This document shows positions 40,109-49,346 of a DNA stretch of 64,000 nt, piece by piece. A program made the position numbers and the translations under genes. Below the pieces are notes generated by a model, which saw only the letters and a program-made list of their open reading frames with translations, was not told the DNA's origin and ran no database searches. Origin of the DNA: Mycolicibacterium fortuitum subsp. fortuitum (GTDB taxonomy: Bacteria > Actinomycetota > Actinomycetes > Mycobacteriales > Mycobacteriaceae); the NCBI RefSeq assembly GCF_022179545.1, contig NZ_AP025518.1:3720001-3784000 (forward strand), written 5' to 3'. Every line of letters starts with the position of its first letter. The stretch's first letter is position 1.

Positions 40109-41317
40109 ATGACTGTGGTGTCCGATGCCGCCCTTCCCCCGCTGGACTACGCCCACGAAACCGATCCTCGCCAAGTGCACCGGCTGATCGCTACGGCGCG
40201 TGCCGAGGCCCCGATCGCGATGGGCCCGTACGGTCCGGAATTGTTGACCTACGATCTGGTCCGCGCCGCGCTGCGCGACCCTCGTTTCGAGGTCCCCCAG
40301 GGCATGTTCCTGGCCGCACAGGGAATCACCTCCGGCCCGCTGTGGGATCGCGCGAACAGCAGCCTGCTGGGTGTCGACCCAGAGTCCCACACCCGACTCC
40401 GACGCCTGGTGGCCAAGGCGTTCGCGCCGCGCGGTGCGGAGAACCTCCGGCAGACCTGCATGGAGATCGTCGCCGAACTGGCCGACCCGCACCTGGCCGA
40501 GGGCCACTGCGACGTGGTGGCCGACATCGCGGTGCAGTATCCGATCCCGGTGATCTGTGCACTGCTCGGGGCGCCGCGCCAGGACTGGCATCTGTTTTCC
40601 CGCTGGGCCGACGACATCTTCAAGATGTTCAGCTGGGACCTCGGTGACCACGCCGACGAGGTCGAAGCGGCCTGGCTGCAACTCGATGAGTACCTCGACA
40701 CCATGGTGCAGGAGCGCAGTTGCGCCCTCACCGACGACCTTCTCTCCGATCTGATCCGGGCCGAGATGCACGGAGACCGGCTCACGCACTCCGAGTTGTT
40801 GATGCTGGCCGGTGGGGTCCTGCTGGCCGGCACCGACACCACGCGCAACCAACTCGCAGCCGCCGTCGAGGTGCTGTGCGATTACCCCGACCAGTGGGTG
40901 TTTCTGGCCGAGAACCCCGATATGGCACCACTTTTCGTCGAAGAACTCCTTCGCCACACCCCCATCGCGCTGACGAGCGTGCGCCTTGCCCGCGAGGATG
41001 TGGAGTTGGCCGGCCTGACCATCCCCGCCGGGACTCGGGTGGTGGTGAACTTCGCTGCGGCCAACCGTGACCCGCAGGTGTACGACGACCCTGAACAGTT
41101 CGACATCCATCGGATCGGACCGCCGGCCATGATGACGTTCGGCGGCGGCATGCACTATTGCCTGGGGGCGCATCTGGCCAGGGTCGAACTCACCGAGGCG
41201 TTGCGCGTACTCAGCCGCAAGCTGACCAACCCGCGGCGCATCGGCAGGCCGCGGTGGAAACCGATGACCGGGATCACGGGCCCGGTGACGCTGCCGGTGA
41301 TCTTCGAGGCAGCCTGA
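40109..41317 (+). CDS. Cytochrome P450
   Basis: Haem monooxygenase of about 402 aa, soluble bacterial type. The I-helix oxygen-binding motif is AGTDTT, the ExxR pair is in VEELLRH, and the haem-Cys loop is FGGGMHYCLGAHLAR. WKPMTGITGP follows the PR-rich C-terminal region. Substrate and P450 family cannot be assigned by eye. An ATG at 40109 is preferred because GGAGG lies 5 nt upstream; the frame is open back to 40073. No ferredoxin or ferredoxin reductase gene is adjacent. It follows the response regulator by about 100 bp but is probably separately controlled. Confidence 0.93.
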   Translation: MTVVSDAALPPLDYAHETDPRQVHRLIATARAEAPIAMGPYGPELLTYDLVRAALRDPRFEVPQGMFLAAQGITSGPLWDRANSSLLGVDPESHTRLRRLVAKAFAPRGAENLRQTCMEIVAELADPHLAEGHCDVVADIAVQYPIPVICALLGAPRQDWHLFSRWADDIFKMFSWDLGDHADEVEAAWLQLDEYLDTMVQERSCALTDDLLSDLIRAEMHGDRLTHSELLMLAGGVLLAGTDTTRNQLAAAVEVLCDYPDQWVFLAENPDMAPLFVEELLRHTPIALTSVRLAREDVELAGLTIPAGTRVVVNFAAANRDPQVYDDPEQFDIHRIGPPAMMTFGGGMHYCLGAHLARVELTEALRVLSRKLTNPRRIGRPRWKPMTGITGPVTLPVIFEAA

Positions 41318-41374
41318 AGGTCTAAATACTGGACCTGAAATGCGGCCGACGCTCCGTACCGAAATAATGGCGAG

Positions 41375-42097
41375 GTGACACCGAAAGTCCTTTTCGTGCG
41401 CAACGACCCCACGGCCACCGAGGCCATGCTGACCGATGCCTTCACCGGGTGCGGATTCGAGATCCACACCTTCGACGTCGTCGGGCCCGAACAAGACGGC
41501 GACCCAGCCGGCGAGGTGACGTTCCCGGACCCGACCGGCTACGACGTCATCGTCCCCCTGGGCGCTCGCTGGGCTGCCTACGACCAAGCCCTGCTCGACA
41601 GCTGGGTCGGAGCCGAGATGGCCATGGTGCGCCGGGCGGTCGAGGCCGGGGTCGGAGTGCTCGGCGTGTGCTTCGGGGGACAGCTCATCGCGCAGGCTCT
41701 CGGTGGGACGGTCAGCCGGTCACCTGCCCCGGAGGTCGGCTGGTACGACGTGACCACCGACGATGAGCAGTTGGTGCCCGGTGGCAGATGGTTCCAGTGG
41801 CATTTCGATCGCTGGACGCCGCCGCCCGGTGCCATCGAGATCGCCCGGACCCCCGACGCCTCACAGGCGTTCATGGTGGGCACGGCGCTGGCGCTGCAGT
41901 TCCACCCGGAGCTCGATTCCGAGCTGCTGGAAGTCTGGTTGGCCCACGACCGCGACGGCGAGGTGGCCGGAATCGGAAGCAGCCACGATGAATTGCGCTT
42001 GCAAACAACCGAATTCGTCGACGGTGCGGCCGTCCGGCTACGCGCCCTGGTCCGGGCCTTCGTCAGCCGGGTGGTCCAGGAGCAGTCATCGACGTAG
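41375..42097 (+). CDS. Class I glutamine amidotransferase-like protein
   Basis: A 240-aa GMP-synthase-type amidotransferase domain: nucleophile Cys in LGVCFGGQLIAQALGG, His-Glu in LQFHPELDSEL and an oxyanion glycine region in YDVIVPLGARW. The catalytic triad appears complete. No synthetase partner is encoded nearby, so it may act alone as a glutamine or gamma-glutamyl hydrolase, or pair with a distant partner. A GTG start at 41375 with GAGG just before it gives the expected fold start (VLFVRND). It is followed 44 bp later by a phosphoribosyltransferase gene. Confidence 0.88.
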   Translation: MTPKVLFVRNDPTATEAMLTDAFTGCGFEIHTFDVVGPEQDGDPAGEVTFPDPTGYDVIVPLGARWAAYDQALLDSWVGAEMAMVRRAVEAGVGVLGVCFGGQLIAQALGGTVSRSPAPEVGWYDVTTDDEQLVPGGRWFQWHFDRWTPPPGAIEIARTPDASQAFMVGTALALQFHPELDSELLEVWLAHDRDGEVAGIGSSHDELRLQTTEFVDGAAVRLRALVRAFVSRVVQEQSST

Positions 42098-42141
42098 GCT
42101 GACATCAGCCGGTGAAGTCTCGATGGCCGGCCACAGATCTG

Positions 42142-42822
42142 ATGAACGCCTGGAATCTGCGAACGAGCAGCGAACGCACCTACCAGGACCGCCAAGAAGC
42201 GGGACGGGTCCTGGCCGAACAACTCGTGTCCTACCGGGATCGGCCCGACGTACTGGTCCTCGGTCTGGCCCGCGGTGGTGTCCCCATCGCCGCGGAAGTC
42301 GCCGCACACCTGCATGCACCATTGGATGTCTTCGTGGTCCGCAAGCTGGGCGTGCCGCAGTGGCAGGAACTCGCCATGGGCGCCGTGGCCTCGGGAGGCG
42401 GTCTGGTACTCAACGACGAGTTGGTGAGCCGCCTCGGCATCGACGAAGACACCATCACCGAGACGATCCGCCGGGAGAACACCGAGGTCGAACGGCGGGA
42501 ACAGGCCTATCGCGAAGGACGCCCGGCGCCCGACCTGACCGGTCGAACGGTGATCCTCGTCGACGACGGCATCGCCACCGGGGCCACGATGCTGGCCGCG
42601 GTCCGTGCCGTGCGGGCGGCACGACGGGTAGTGGTGGCGGTACCGGTGGGACCGCCCACGATGACCGGTCAACTCACCGAGGAAGCCGACGAGGTGGTGT
42701 GCGCGAGCGCGCCGCCCCAGTTCGAAGCGGTGGGTCAGGCATTCGCCGACTTCCACCAGGTCAGCGACGACGAGGTGCGGCGCCTGTTGGCGGCACACGC
42801 CACCGCTCGCGGCGAGGGTTAA
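42142..42822 (+). CDS. Phosphoribosyltransferase-family protein
   Basis: About 226 aa with a type I phosphoribosyltransferase fold. The PRPP-binding motif VILVDDGIATGATM is near residues 134-147. LALGLARGGVPIAAEVA-type sequence and VFVVRKLGVPQWQELAMGAV are shared with ComF-unlike actinobacterial PRTases often annotated near dienelactone hydrolases. The base substrate is not identifiable. Start is uncertain: ATG 42142 or GTG 42112. It converges on the acidic membrane-protein gene, and the two stop codons share TTAA at 42819-42822. Confidence 0.85.
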   Translation: MNAWNLRTSSERTYQDRQEAGRVLAEQLVSYRDRPDVLVLGLARGGVPIAAEVAAHLHAPLDVFVVRKLGVPQWQELAMGAVASGGGLVLNDELVSRLGIDEDTITETIRRENTEVERREQAYREGRPAPDLTGRTVILVDDGIATGATMLAAVRAVRAARRVVVAVPVGPPTMTGQLTEEADEVVCASAPPQFEAVGQAFADFHQVSDDEVRRLLAAHATARGEG

Positions 42823-43178
42823 CTCTTGTCGTACTTCTCGGCGGAGTCGTCGACTTCGACATCCGCATCTGCAGCGTCAGGCTCGACCGCGACGTCGGAC
42901 TCGGGCTCGGCGACCAACTCGTCGGGATAGTCCACCGGCGCGTCGACCGCCTCGAAGGTCTCGGTCGTCTCGGTGGCATTGGCGGCATCGTCAGCGGCAG
43001 CGGTGTCATCGGACTTGGCGCCGCGGGAACGCTCCCGCAATGCATCGACGATCAACAGCAGCACGCCGATCACGCTGGCACCGATACAGACCCAGGCGAT
43101 CAACTCATTGCTGGTGACCACTGCGGTTACCAGCGCAGCCAGGCCGATGACGGCAAGCACAAGCGCAATGATCAGCAT
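42819..43178 (-). CDS. Two-TM membrane protein with acidic cytosolic tail (Rv2144c-like)
   Basis: A 119-aa protein with two N-terminal hydrophobic helices (LIIALVLAVIGLAALVTAVV and IAWVCIGASVIGVLLLIVDAL) joined by a short loop. A low-complexity tail of about 65 residues rich in Asp, Glu and Ala follows (DAPVDYPDELVAEPESDVAVEP). Function unknown. It lies directly downstream of wag31 in position and orientation, as in M. tuberculosis, and could be associated with the polar growth machinery (inference). Start ATG 43178 has AGGG upstream. Confidence 0.85.
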   Translation of the reverse strand: MLIIALVLAVIGLAALVTAVVTSNELIAWVCIGASVIGVLLLIVDALRERSRGAKSDDTAAADDAANATETTETFEAVDAPVDYPDELVAEPESDVAVEPDAADADVEVDDSAEKYDKS

Positions 43179-43249
43179 CGTTCAACCCTAAGTGTGGTGG
43201 CCCGGAAGCGGGCCGGTTCACGACAGTGCGAAGAGGTCAGTCTTGCCGG

Positions 43250-44074
43250 TTAGTTGTTACCGCGGTTGAACTGGCTGAATCCGCCCGCTGAGTCGTTGTT
43301 GGCGCTGGAATCCACCGGCGCGGCCGAGCCGCGCTGGCCCAACTCCTCCAACTGGGACTCCAGGTAGGTCTTCAGGCGCGTCCGGTACTCACGCTCGAAG
43401 GTCCGCAGCTGCTCCAGGCGACCCTCGAGGACCGTGCGCTGCTGATTGATGGTGCCCATGATCTCGGAGTGCTTGCGCTCGGCGTCGGCCTGCAGGGCGT
43501 CGGCTTTCTCCTGAGCCTGACGAAGCTGAGTCTCCGAACGGGTCTGCGCATCGGCCAGCATGGCATCGGCACGCGTCCGCGCCTCCGACACCGTGGTCTC
43601 TGCGGTCTTGCGGGCATCGCTGACCATGGCATCGGCCTGCGCGCGGGCATCCGAGAGCAGTTTCTCCGACTCGGCCTTGGCCGTCGAGGTCAGGCGGTCC
43701 GCAGTGTCTTGCGCGAGGCTGAGCACCCGAGCGGCCCGCACGGCGGTGTCCTCACTCTGCGGGGCGGCCGGGGCGACCGGCGCGGCCGGGGCCTCGTAGA
43801 CCGGCTGCGGTGCCGGAGTGGGCTCTGGCTCCGGCTCGTATAGCGGGATGGACTGGGTGGACTGAGCGCCACCGGCACCGGACCGCGCAGATGCCAGCTC
43901 CTGATCGAGCTCGGACACGCGCTGCCGGAGATCGGCGTTCTCCTCGATGAGCCGAGTCAGCTCGTTCTCAACCAGATCGAGAAAGGCATCGACCTCGTCC
44001 TCGTTGTAGCCACGTTTGCCGATGGGCGGCTTGCTGAACGCGACGTTATGGACGTCCGCTGGTGTGAGCGGCAT
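43250..44074 (-). CDS. wag31: Polar growth scaffold Wag31 (DivIVA)
   Basis: Coiled-coil protein that marks cell poles and organises peptidoglycan synthesis there; 274 aa. The N-terminal membrane-binding domain [37 protein letters not shown] is intact, with two coiled-coil blocks (residues about 30-65 and 120-250). A Pro/Glu linker lies between them. Thr73 in GAQSTQSIP sits at the position of the PknA/PknB phosphorylation site known in M. tuberculosis. The start has an AGGGGGC ribosome site. It ends the dcw cluster, with about 200 bp of upstream sequence before yggT, consistent with its own promoter. Confidence 0.97.
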   Translation of the reverse strand: MPLTPADVHNVAFSKPPIGKRGYNEDEVDAFLDLVENELTRLIEENADLRQRVSELDQELASARSGAGGAQSTQSIPLYEPEPEPTPAPQPVYEAPAAPVAPAAPQSEDTAVRAARVLSLAQDTADRLTSTAKAESEKLLSDARAQADAMVSDARKTAETTVSEARTRADAMLADAQTRSETQLRQAQEKADALQADAERKHSEIMGTINQQRTVLEGRLEQLRTFEREYRTRLKTYLESQLEELGQRGSAAPVDSSANNDSAGGFSQFNRGNN

Positions 44075-44281
44075 TGTCTGCCCCCTTGAAGTCTTGGACC
44101 GTCAACCGATCTCAAAGTGTAAAGCCTCGCTTGAACGCAACTGGAGTCCATCCTGTCACACCAGACCCGGCGGTTGCAGTGGAGGCCTATTTTTAAGAAC
44201 GAATTTCAATCTTCTTACGCATTTGTGGACCATTCGGCAAACGCCGTGAAGGCACCTCGACCATCGGCTCGCAACGAGTCC

Positions 44282-44572
44282 CTACATCGCCGCGCTGAAC
44301 GCCAGCTGCATCCCGATGAACGCCGCGAGCAGCAGCACCATGATCGACAGATCGAAGCGCACGGCGCCTATCGTGAGCTGGGGAATGAGCCGCCGCAGAA
44401 GTTTCACCGGCGGATCGGTGACCGTCATGATGAGCTCCAGGACCACGACGGTCAGACCCTTGGGATGCCAGTCCCGGCTGAAGGACCGGATGAACTCGAC
44501 GACGACGCGCGCGATGAGCAGCAGCCAGAAGACGAACAGCGCGAAACCGAGAATTTCGAAGAACAGCGACAA
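44282..44572 (-). CDS. YggT-family membrane protein
   Basis: A 96-aa integral membrane protein with two hydrophobic regions (ILGFALFVFWLLLIARVVVEFI and LSIMVLLLAAFIGMQLAF) and the signature SDPPVKLLRRLIPQ-like TDPPVKLLRRLIPQL. Function unsettled; the gene sits between sepF and wag31 in many Gram-positives, suggesting a division or envelope role. A TTG start at 44572 is chosen. It gives the same length and start alignment (xxFFxILGF) as the M. tuberculosis protein I recall, and has GAGG about 9 nt upstream. ATG 44608 would add 12 residues. Confidence 0.88.
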   Translation of the reverse strand: MSLFFEILGFALFVFWLLLIARVVVEFIRSFSRDWHPKGLTVVVLELIMTVTDPPVKLLRRLIPQLTIGAVRFDLSIMVLLLAAFIGMQLAFSAAM

Positions 44573-44749
44573 CTGAGCCGACCTCACTACGCCAAGGTTG
44601 TGTGACATTGGATACAGGTCGCCGTAGGTCGGCCACATCTCACACAGAAGACGTGGTCAACCGGCAGTGCGACGCCGCCAGCCTACCCGGGCCCTATGGA
44701 GCGTCGGGAAGGCGCGACGGCGCCGCTGTAGGTGTGACCGACGCTGCGG

Positions 44750-45388
44750 CTACTGATAGGAGTAGAAGCCGGCCTCGGCGATCCGACGCCGCTGCTCGGC
44801 ACTGACGTCGACGTCGGCAGGCGACAGCAGGAACACCTTCGTGGCCACCTTGTCGAATGAGCCGCGTAGCGCGAACGCCAGGCCGGCGGCGAAGTCGACC
44901 AGCCGCTTGGCATCGGCGTTGTCCATCGACACCAGGTCCATGATCACCGGCGTGCCGTCACGGAACCGCTCGCCGATGGTGCGTGCCTCGCTGTAGTCCT
45001 TGGGCCGCAGCGTGGTGATCTTCGCCAGCGGGCTGCCCGCTTCGAACAACTCGGCCATGCGGCGCGGATCCATCGCCAACGCACCCCGGGTGGAGCCGGA
45101 CAGGGCACCCAGACGCGGTGCGGGACGGTCGAATTCGCGGGGAGCACGCATCCGGGCATCGAACCGCGGTTCGTCGGCGAAACCGCCGGGATATCCGCCC
45201 CGATAGGCCGGGCCCTCGTCGTAGTCGGGTGCCTCGTAGCCGTAGCTGTCCTCTTCGAAGCGCTCGTCACGGGGTCGCCGGGCGTAGCTACGGGCGGCAC
45301 CACGATCGTCGTCCTCGTAGTACTCGTCGTCGTAGTCCTCCATCGGCGCCATGCCGAAGTAGGCCTTGACCTTGTGCAGTGTGCTCAT
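44750..45388 (-). CDS. sepF: Cell division protein SepF
   Basis: Z-ring membrane anchor, 212 aa. An amphipathic N-terminal helix ([13 protein letters not shown]) fits membrane binding. A charged, Tyr/Asp-rich linker (about 15-115) is followed by the conserved SepF core with [47 protein letters not shown] and [11 protein letters not shown], which binds the FtsZ tail. The start ATG 45388 overlaps the yggS stop (ATGA) and has AGAAGGG upstream. Confidence 0.95.
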   Translation of the reverse strand: MSTLHKVKAYFGMAPMEDYDDEYYEDDDRGAARSYARRPRDERFEEDSYGYEAPDYDEGPAYRGGYPGGFADEPRFDARMRAPREFDRPAPRLGALSGSTRGALAMDPRRMAELFEAGSPLAKITTLRPKDYSEARTIGERFRDGTPVIMDLVSMDNADAKRLVDFAAGLAFALRGSFDKVATKVFLLSPADVDVSAEQRRRIAEAGFYSYQ

Positions 45389-46218
45389 CTCGGCGACCCT
45401 TCTGCTGACGATGGTGGTGGTGGTGTCTGTGATGAAGATGTGACTGGTGTGACTACTTCCGGTGACGTTAGCGGGCGTTGCCCCATGAGCGCGGTACCGA
45501 CACGCACACACGTGGATCCGTGTTTGACCGCGCTTTCGAGATCTCCGGACATCCCCGCCGACAGTTCGAGACGGTGCTGGTAGTCGCGCTGCACTCGGTC
45601 CCGCTCCGCGGCCAGGCGCGCGAATGCGTCGTCCGGATCGGATTCCAAAGGCGGGATTCCCATCAGACCCACGAACTCCAGCGCCTCGGCGGTGTTCGCT
45701 GACCCACAGATTTCGTCGACCAGATCGGGCGCGTTCACATCGACACCGCCGCGCTCGATGTCGCCGTCGAGACTGATCTGGATGTAGACCCGAAGTGGCT
45801 GTGCCCGGGTTCCGGCCGCCAGCGCGTCGCCCGCGGCGCGGTCCAACGCGGTCAGCAGGCGGATGCTGTCGACCGAGTGCGCGGTGTGCGCCCAGCCCGC
45901 GACAGCCCGCGCCTTCTTCCGCTGGATGCGCCCCACCATGTGCCAGCGAATAGGAACATCCGGCAATTCCGCGCGAACAGAATCCACTTTTGCAGCGGCC
46001 TCTTGTTCGCGGGATTCGCCGAATGCGAGGCACCCTAATTGGTTGAGAATAATGACATCGGAGGCCGGGAAATACTTCGTAATGGGGAGTAATTCAATTT
46101 CATTTACATTTCTCCCGACCGATTCTGCGGCACGCGCCAGACGCGCCCGCGCGGCCCCGAGTGCAGCGGTCAACTGCGCCGCCCGATCGGTGTCACGCCC
46201 GCGCTGCACGGTGCTCAT
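45385..46218 (-). CDS. PLP-binding YggS-family protein (PLP homeostasis)
   Basis: A 277-aa alanine-racemase-fold protein with covalently bound pyridoxal phosphate, thought to keep free PLP in balance. The PLP Lys lies in [44 protein letters not shown] and the phosphate-binding [12 protein letters not shown] are family motifs. A short Pro/Ser-rich C-terminal tail precedes the stop. The start at 46218 has GAGGGTGAG directly upstream. It is in the dcw operon between the PgeF gene and sepF, to which it is coupled. Confidence 0.95.
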   Translation of the reverse strand: MSTVQRGRDTDRAAQLTAALGAARARLARAAESVGRNVNEIELLPITKYFPASDVIILNQLGCLAFGESREQEAAAKVDSVRAELPDVPIRWHMVGRIQRKKARAVAGWAHTAHSVDSIRLLTALDRAAGDALAAGTRAQPLRVYIQISLDGDIERGGVDVNAPDLVDEICGSANTAEALEFVGLMGIPPLESDPDDAFARLAAERDRVQRDYQHRLELSAGMSGDLESAVKHGSTCVRVGTALMGQRPLTSPEVVTPVTSSSQTPPPPSSAEGSPR

Positions 46219-46258
46219 CTCACCCTCACTCCAGGCTCATCGGTGGTCGGTCCAGACT

Positions 46259-46972
46259 TCATCCGGGGCGCTGCTCCATCCAGATCACGCTGGCCAGACG
46301 CCCGGTCGGCGCGTCCCGGCGATGGCTGAACAGCGCCCGGTCGGCGACCGTGCACCGCGGGTCGACGTCAATCGCGGTGACACCCAAATCCGTTAACTGC
46401 CGGGCGATTCCGGCCCGAAGGTCCAGCCCGGGCGTGCCACGCGACGTAGTCGTGCGAGCCCCGGGCAAGGCCGCATCCACCTCCGCCGCCATCGCCTCGG
46501 GCACCTCGTAATTGGCGCCGCTGACCGCAGGGCCCAGCAGCACCGAGATATCCCCCACCCGCGCCCCCGCGGCCAGCATCGCCTCCAGGGTGCGGACGAC
46601 GATGCCTTTTTGTGCACCGACCCGGCCGGCATGTGCCGCGGCGATCACGCCGGCGCGCGCGTCGCCCATTAATACCGGCACACAATCGGCAGTCACCACG
46701 GCCAATGCCAAACGCGGGACGGTCGTCACCAATGCATCGGCATTATCGACCGCAGTGTCGCGCGGACCGTCAACCGTGACGACATGATCGCTGTGCACCT
46801 GATTCATCCAGACCAGCGCGTCAGCACCGATCGCGGCAGCCAGGCGACGCCGGTTCTGCGCCACCGCACCGGGATCGTCGCCGACGTGATCGCCGAGGTT
46901 GAACGAATCGAAGGGCGGTGCCGAGACGCCGCCGGCGCGGGTTGTGGTCACCCGCCGAATACGAACACTCAC
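46259..46972 (-). CDS. pgeF: Peptidoglycan editing / purine-nucleoside-type multicopper-oxidoreductase-like PgeF (YfiH)
   Basis: Cytosolic YfiH/LACC1-family enzyme of 237 aa; bacterial YfiH removes wrongly incorporated L-Ser from UDP-MurNAc precursors, and family members also act on nucleosides. Metal-binding motifs are MNQVHSDHV, VVTADCVPVLM (Cys) and AAAHAGRVG (His). HRRDAPTGR is near the C-terminus. The GTG at 46972 (MSVRIRRVTTTRAGG) is favoured; the frame continues upstream over the end of ftsZ. It lies about 35 nt after ftsZ. Confidence 0.93.
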   Translation of the reverse strand: MSVRIRRVTTTRAGGVSAPPFDSFNLGDHVGDDPGAVAQNRRRLAAAIGADALVWMNQVHSDHVVTVDGPRDTAVDNADALVTTVPRLALAVVTADCVPVLMGDARAGVIAAAHAGRVGAQKGIVVRTLEAMLAAGARVGDISVLLGPAVSGANYEVPEAMAAEVDAALPGARTTTSRGTPGLDLRAGIARQLTDLGVTAIDVDPRCTVADRALFSHRRDAPTGRLASVIWMEQRPG

Positions 46973-47006
46973 AGTCCCAGTATCCGAACCCGCCGCCCGG
47001 CCCGGC

Positions 47007-48167
47007 TCAGTGCCGCATGAACGGCGGCACGTCGACATCGTCGTCGGCGATCCCGCCGTCTCCGTCGCCACCGACACTGACGGTGGCGCCATTCGTGTGT
47101 GCCGGCACGCTGACCGCATCCGTCGGCTCGAACAATGACGTGGTCACCTTGCCCGCCCGCGCCGAGGCGATCGGCTGGGTCTGTGCCGCGCTGGGGCTGA
47201 CCACCGGCTTTCGGCTCGGCCCGGCGCTGTCGAAGCCCGCGGCGATCACCGTGACCCGGACCTCGTCACCGAGCGAGTCGTCGATCACCGTGCCGAAGAT
47301 GATGTTGGCCTCAGGGTGAGCGGCGTCCTGTACCAGCGAGGCTGCCTCGTTGATCTCGAACAGGCCCAGATCGCTGCCGCCGGCCACCGACAGCAGCACG
47401 CCCTGCGCACCTTCCATCGACGCTTCCAGCAGCGGCGAGTTGATCGCGATCTCGGCCGCCTTGAGTGCCCGGCCGTCGCCGCGTGCCGAGCCGATGCCCA
47501 TCAGCGCGGTACCGGCCCCGCTCATCACACCCTTGACATCGGCGAAGTCGACGTTGATCAGGCCCGGTGTGGTGATCAGGTCGGTGATGCCCTGAACGCC
47601 GTTGAGCAGCACCTCGTCGGCACTGCGGAACGCGTCCATCAGCGACACCGCGGCATCGCCCATCTGCAGCAGCCGGTCGTTGGGGATGACGATGAGCGTG
47701 TCGCAGCTCTCGCGCAACGCCTGGATGCCGTTCTCGGCCTGGTTGCTTCGCCGCTTGCCCTCGAACGAGAACGGGCGCGTCACGACACCGACGGTGAGCG
47801 CGCCGAGCTTGCGGGCAATCGACGCGACGACGGGTGCGCCGCCGGTGCCGGTGCCGCCGCCCTCGCCTGCGGTGACGAACACCATGTCGGCGCCGCGCAG
47901 CAGCTCCTCGATGTCGTCCTTGGCGTCTTCGGCTGCCTTGCGGCCCACTTCGGGATCGGCGCCTGCGCCGAGGCCGCGGGTGGAATCGCGGCCCACGTCG
48001 AGCTTGACGTCGGCGTCGCTCATCAACAGTGCCTGTGCGTCGGTGTTGATCGCGATGAACTCGACCCCTTTGAGGCCCTGTTCGATCATCCGGTTGACGG
48101 CGTTGACACCGCCGCCACCGATACCAACCACCTTGATTACCGCGAGGTAGTTATGCGGGGGGGTCAT
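47007..48167 (-). CDS. ftsZ: Cell division GTPase FtsZ
   Basis: Tubulin homologue forming the Z-ring, 386 aa. GTP-binding motif [12 protein letters not shown], the N-terminal [15 protein letters not shown], the synergy T7 loop [11 protein letters not shown] and the conserved C-terminal peptide [12 protein letters not shown] (site for SepF and FtsW) are all present. A variable linker (about 315-370) joins core and tail. GGAGGAAG lies just before the start. The 180-bp gap upstream of the gene, the largest in the division cluster between mraZ and ftsZ, suggests it has its own promoters in addition to read-through from ftsQ. Confidence 0.98.
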   Translation of the reverse strand: MTPPHNYLAVIKVVGIGGGGVNAVNRMIEQGLKGVEFIAINTDAQALLMSDADVKLDVGRDSTRGLGAGADPEVGRKAAEDAKDDIEELLRGADMVFVTAGEGGGTGTGGAPVVASIARKLGALTVGVVTRPFSFEGKRRSNQAENGIQALRESCDTLIVIPNDRLLQMGDAAVSLMDAFRSADEVLLNGVQGITDLITTPGLINVDFADVKGVMSGAGTALMGIGSARGDGRALKAAEIAINSPLLEASMEGAQGVLLSVAGGSDLGLFEINEAASLVQDAAHPEANIIFGTVIDDSLGDEVRVTVIAAGFDSAGPSRKPVVSPSAAQTQPIASARAGKVTTSLFEPTDAVSVPAHTNGATVSVGGDGDGGIADDDVDVPPFMRH

Positions 48168-48235
48168 CGATCGTCTTCCTCCCAGGTCGGGTGTTCATGT
48201 CCGCCGAACCCTCGTCCTGCAAACCCTCAACCTCA

Positions 48236-48259
48236 ACCATAGGCTTAGAGTTATGTCAA
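48236..48259 (-). promoter_or_regulatory. Possible ftsZ promoter element
   Basis: On the minus strand a consensus TTGACA (48254-48259) lies about 90 nt before ftsZ, followed by TATGGT (48236-48241). The 12-nt spacing is short for a sigma-A promoter, so the exact -10 is unsure. The location in the ftsQ-ftsZ gap is where ftsZ promoters are expected. Confidence 0.3.
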
Positions 48260-48347
48260 GTAGTTCCGCGCAAACAGAACGGTAGGGGGACAACGCCGGT
48301 GATCGCGGCAGGCGCGCCGACGCGCCCCGCGGCAATTTTCCTTCGAA

Positions 48348-49346
48348 TTACTTGACAGTCGGCAGATCTGGGCTGGAGACGTCGTAGGTATGCCCCGGCT
48401 GGGTCAGCAGAGCTGCCAGCTTCAACGCCTTCTCGTCGGTCCGATCGTTGGTCCCCCACACCACTACCCGACCGTCGGTCAGCGTCAACGCGATCGAGGC
48501 CACCGACGGGGCCGCGATCCGGCCCACCTGCGCCACCACATCCGGCGGCAACGCCAACATCACCTCGAGTGCGGCCTTGGTGGCCGGATCGGTGGGGCCG
48601 GGATTGTCGGCGTCCAGGTACGGCAACGTGGGTGGCGGCGGCTCGGTCGCGAAATCCACACCATCTCGGTCGAACAGATGCGGACCATCCGGATAGTCCT
48701 TGACGACCACCGGCACCCGCTCGACCAGCGTGATCCGCAGCGTGGACGGATATTCGCGCTGCACGCGCACGGTGGCGACCCGCCTGATCATGGCCACCCG
48801 CTCGGCGACCGCATCCGTATTGATCTGCAACAACGGTGTGCCCGGCGCCACGGCGGCAGCCGCCAGCACCTGCTCCTGCGGCACCGCGGCGGCACCGTTG
48901 ATCACCACATTGCGCGCCGACATCACCGGCGTGAAGTACAGAACCAGGCCCAGCGCCACCGCGATCACACTGACGAGTGCCGACCACAGCAGTACCTTCA
49001 GACCGCGAATAGTGCTGCGGGCCACAGTTTTCGGAGCCTCCGAGGACTGCCCGTCGACCCTGCGTTTGGCCTCGCGGCGGGCATGCTCGATCGCCAGGGC
49101 CCGGTCGCGCGCGGCCCTGCGTTCCTCGCGTTCCCGTCGTGCGCGTCGGCGGGGGCCCTCATAATCTGGTTCCGCCGCGGGCGGCATGTCAGACCCTGCC
49201 GCGGGCGGCGAATCCGATTCGGCCGCGGACGCCTCGTCCGGCGCGGGCGAGTCCGGTTCGTCTTCGACCGGAACGGTTCCATCGGCCGAATCGCGGGCCG
49301 ACTCCCCGGCCGCCTCGGCCGGACCGCCGGAACCCTGATCCGTCAC
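48348..49346 (-). CDS. ftsQ: Cell division protein FtsQ
   Basis: Bitopic divisome protein, 332 aa. A long acidic then Arg-rich cytosolic region (1-115), one TM helix (about 117-138) and the extracytoplasmic POTRA domain starting at [21 protein letters not shown] are followed by the FtsQ beta domain ([23 protein letters not shown]). It links early and late divisome proteins. The cytosolic region is longer than in E. coli, as is usual in mycobacteria. A GTG start overlaps the murC stop (GTGA). Confidence 0.95.
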   Translation of the reverse strand: MTDQGSGGPAEAAGESARDSADGTVPVEDEPDSPAPDEASAAESDSPPAAGSDMPPAAEPDYEGPRRRARREREERRAARDRALAIEHARREAKRRVDGQSSEAPKTVARSTIRGLKVLLWSALVSVIAVALGLVLYFTPVMSARNVVINGAAAVPQEQVLAAAAVAPGTPLLQINTDAVAERVAMIRRVATVRVQREYPSTLRITLVERVPVVVKDYPDGPHLFDRDGVDFATEPPPPTLPYLDADNPGPTDPATKAALEVMLALPPDVVAQVGRIAAPSVASIALTLTDGRVVVWGTNDRTDEKALKLAALLTQPGHTYDVSSPDLPTVK

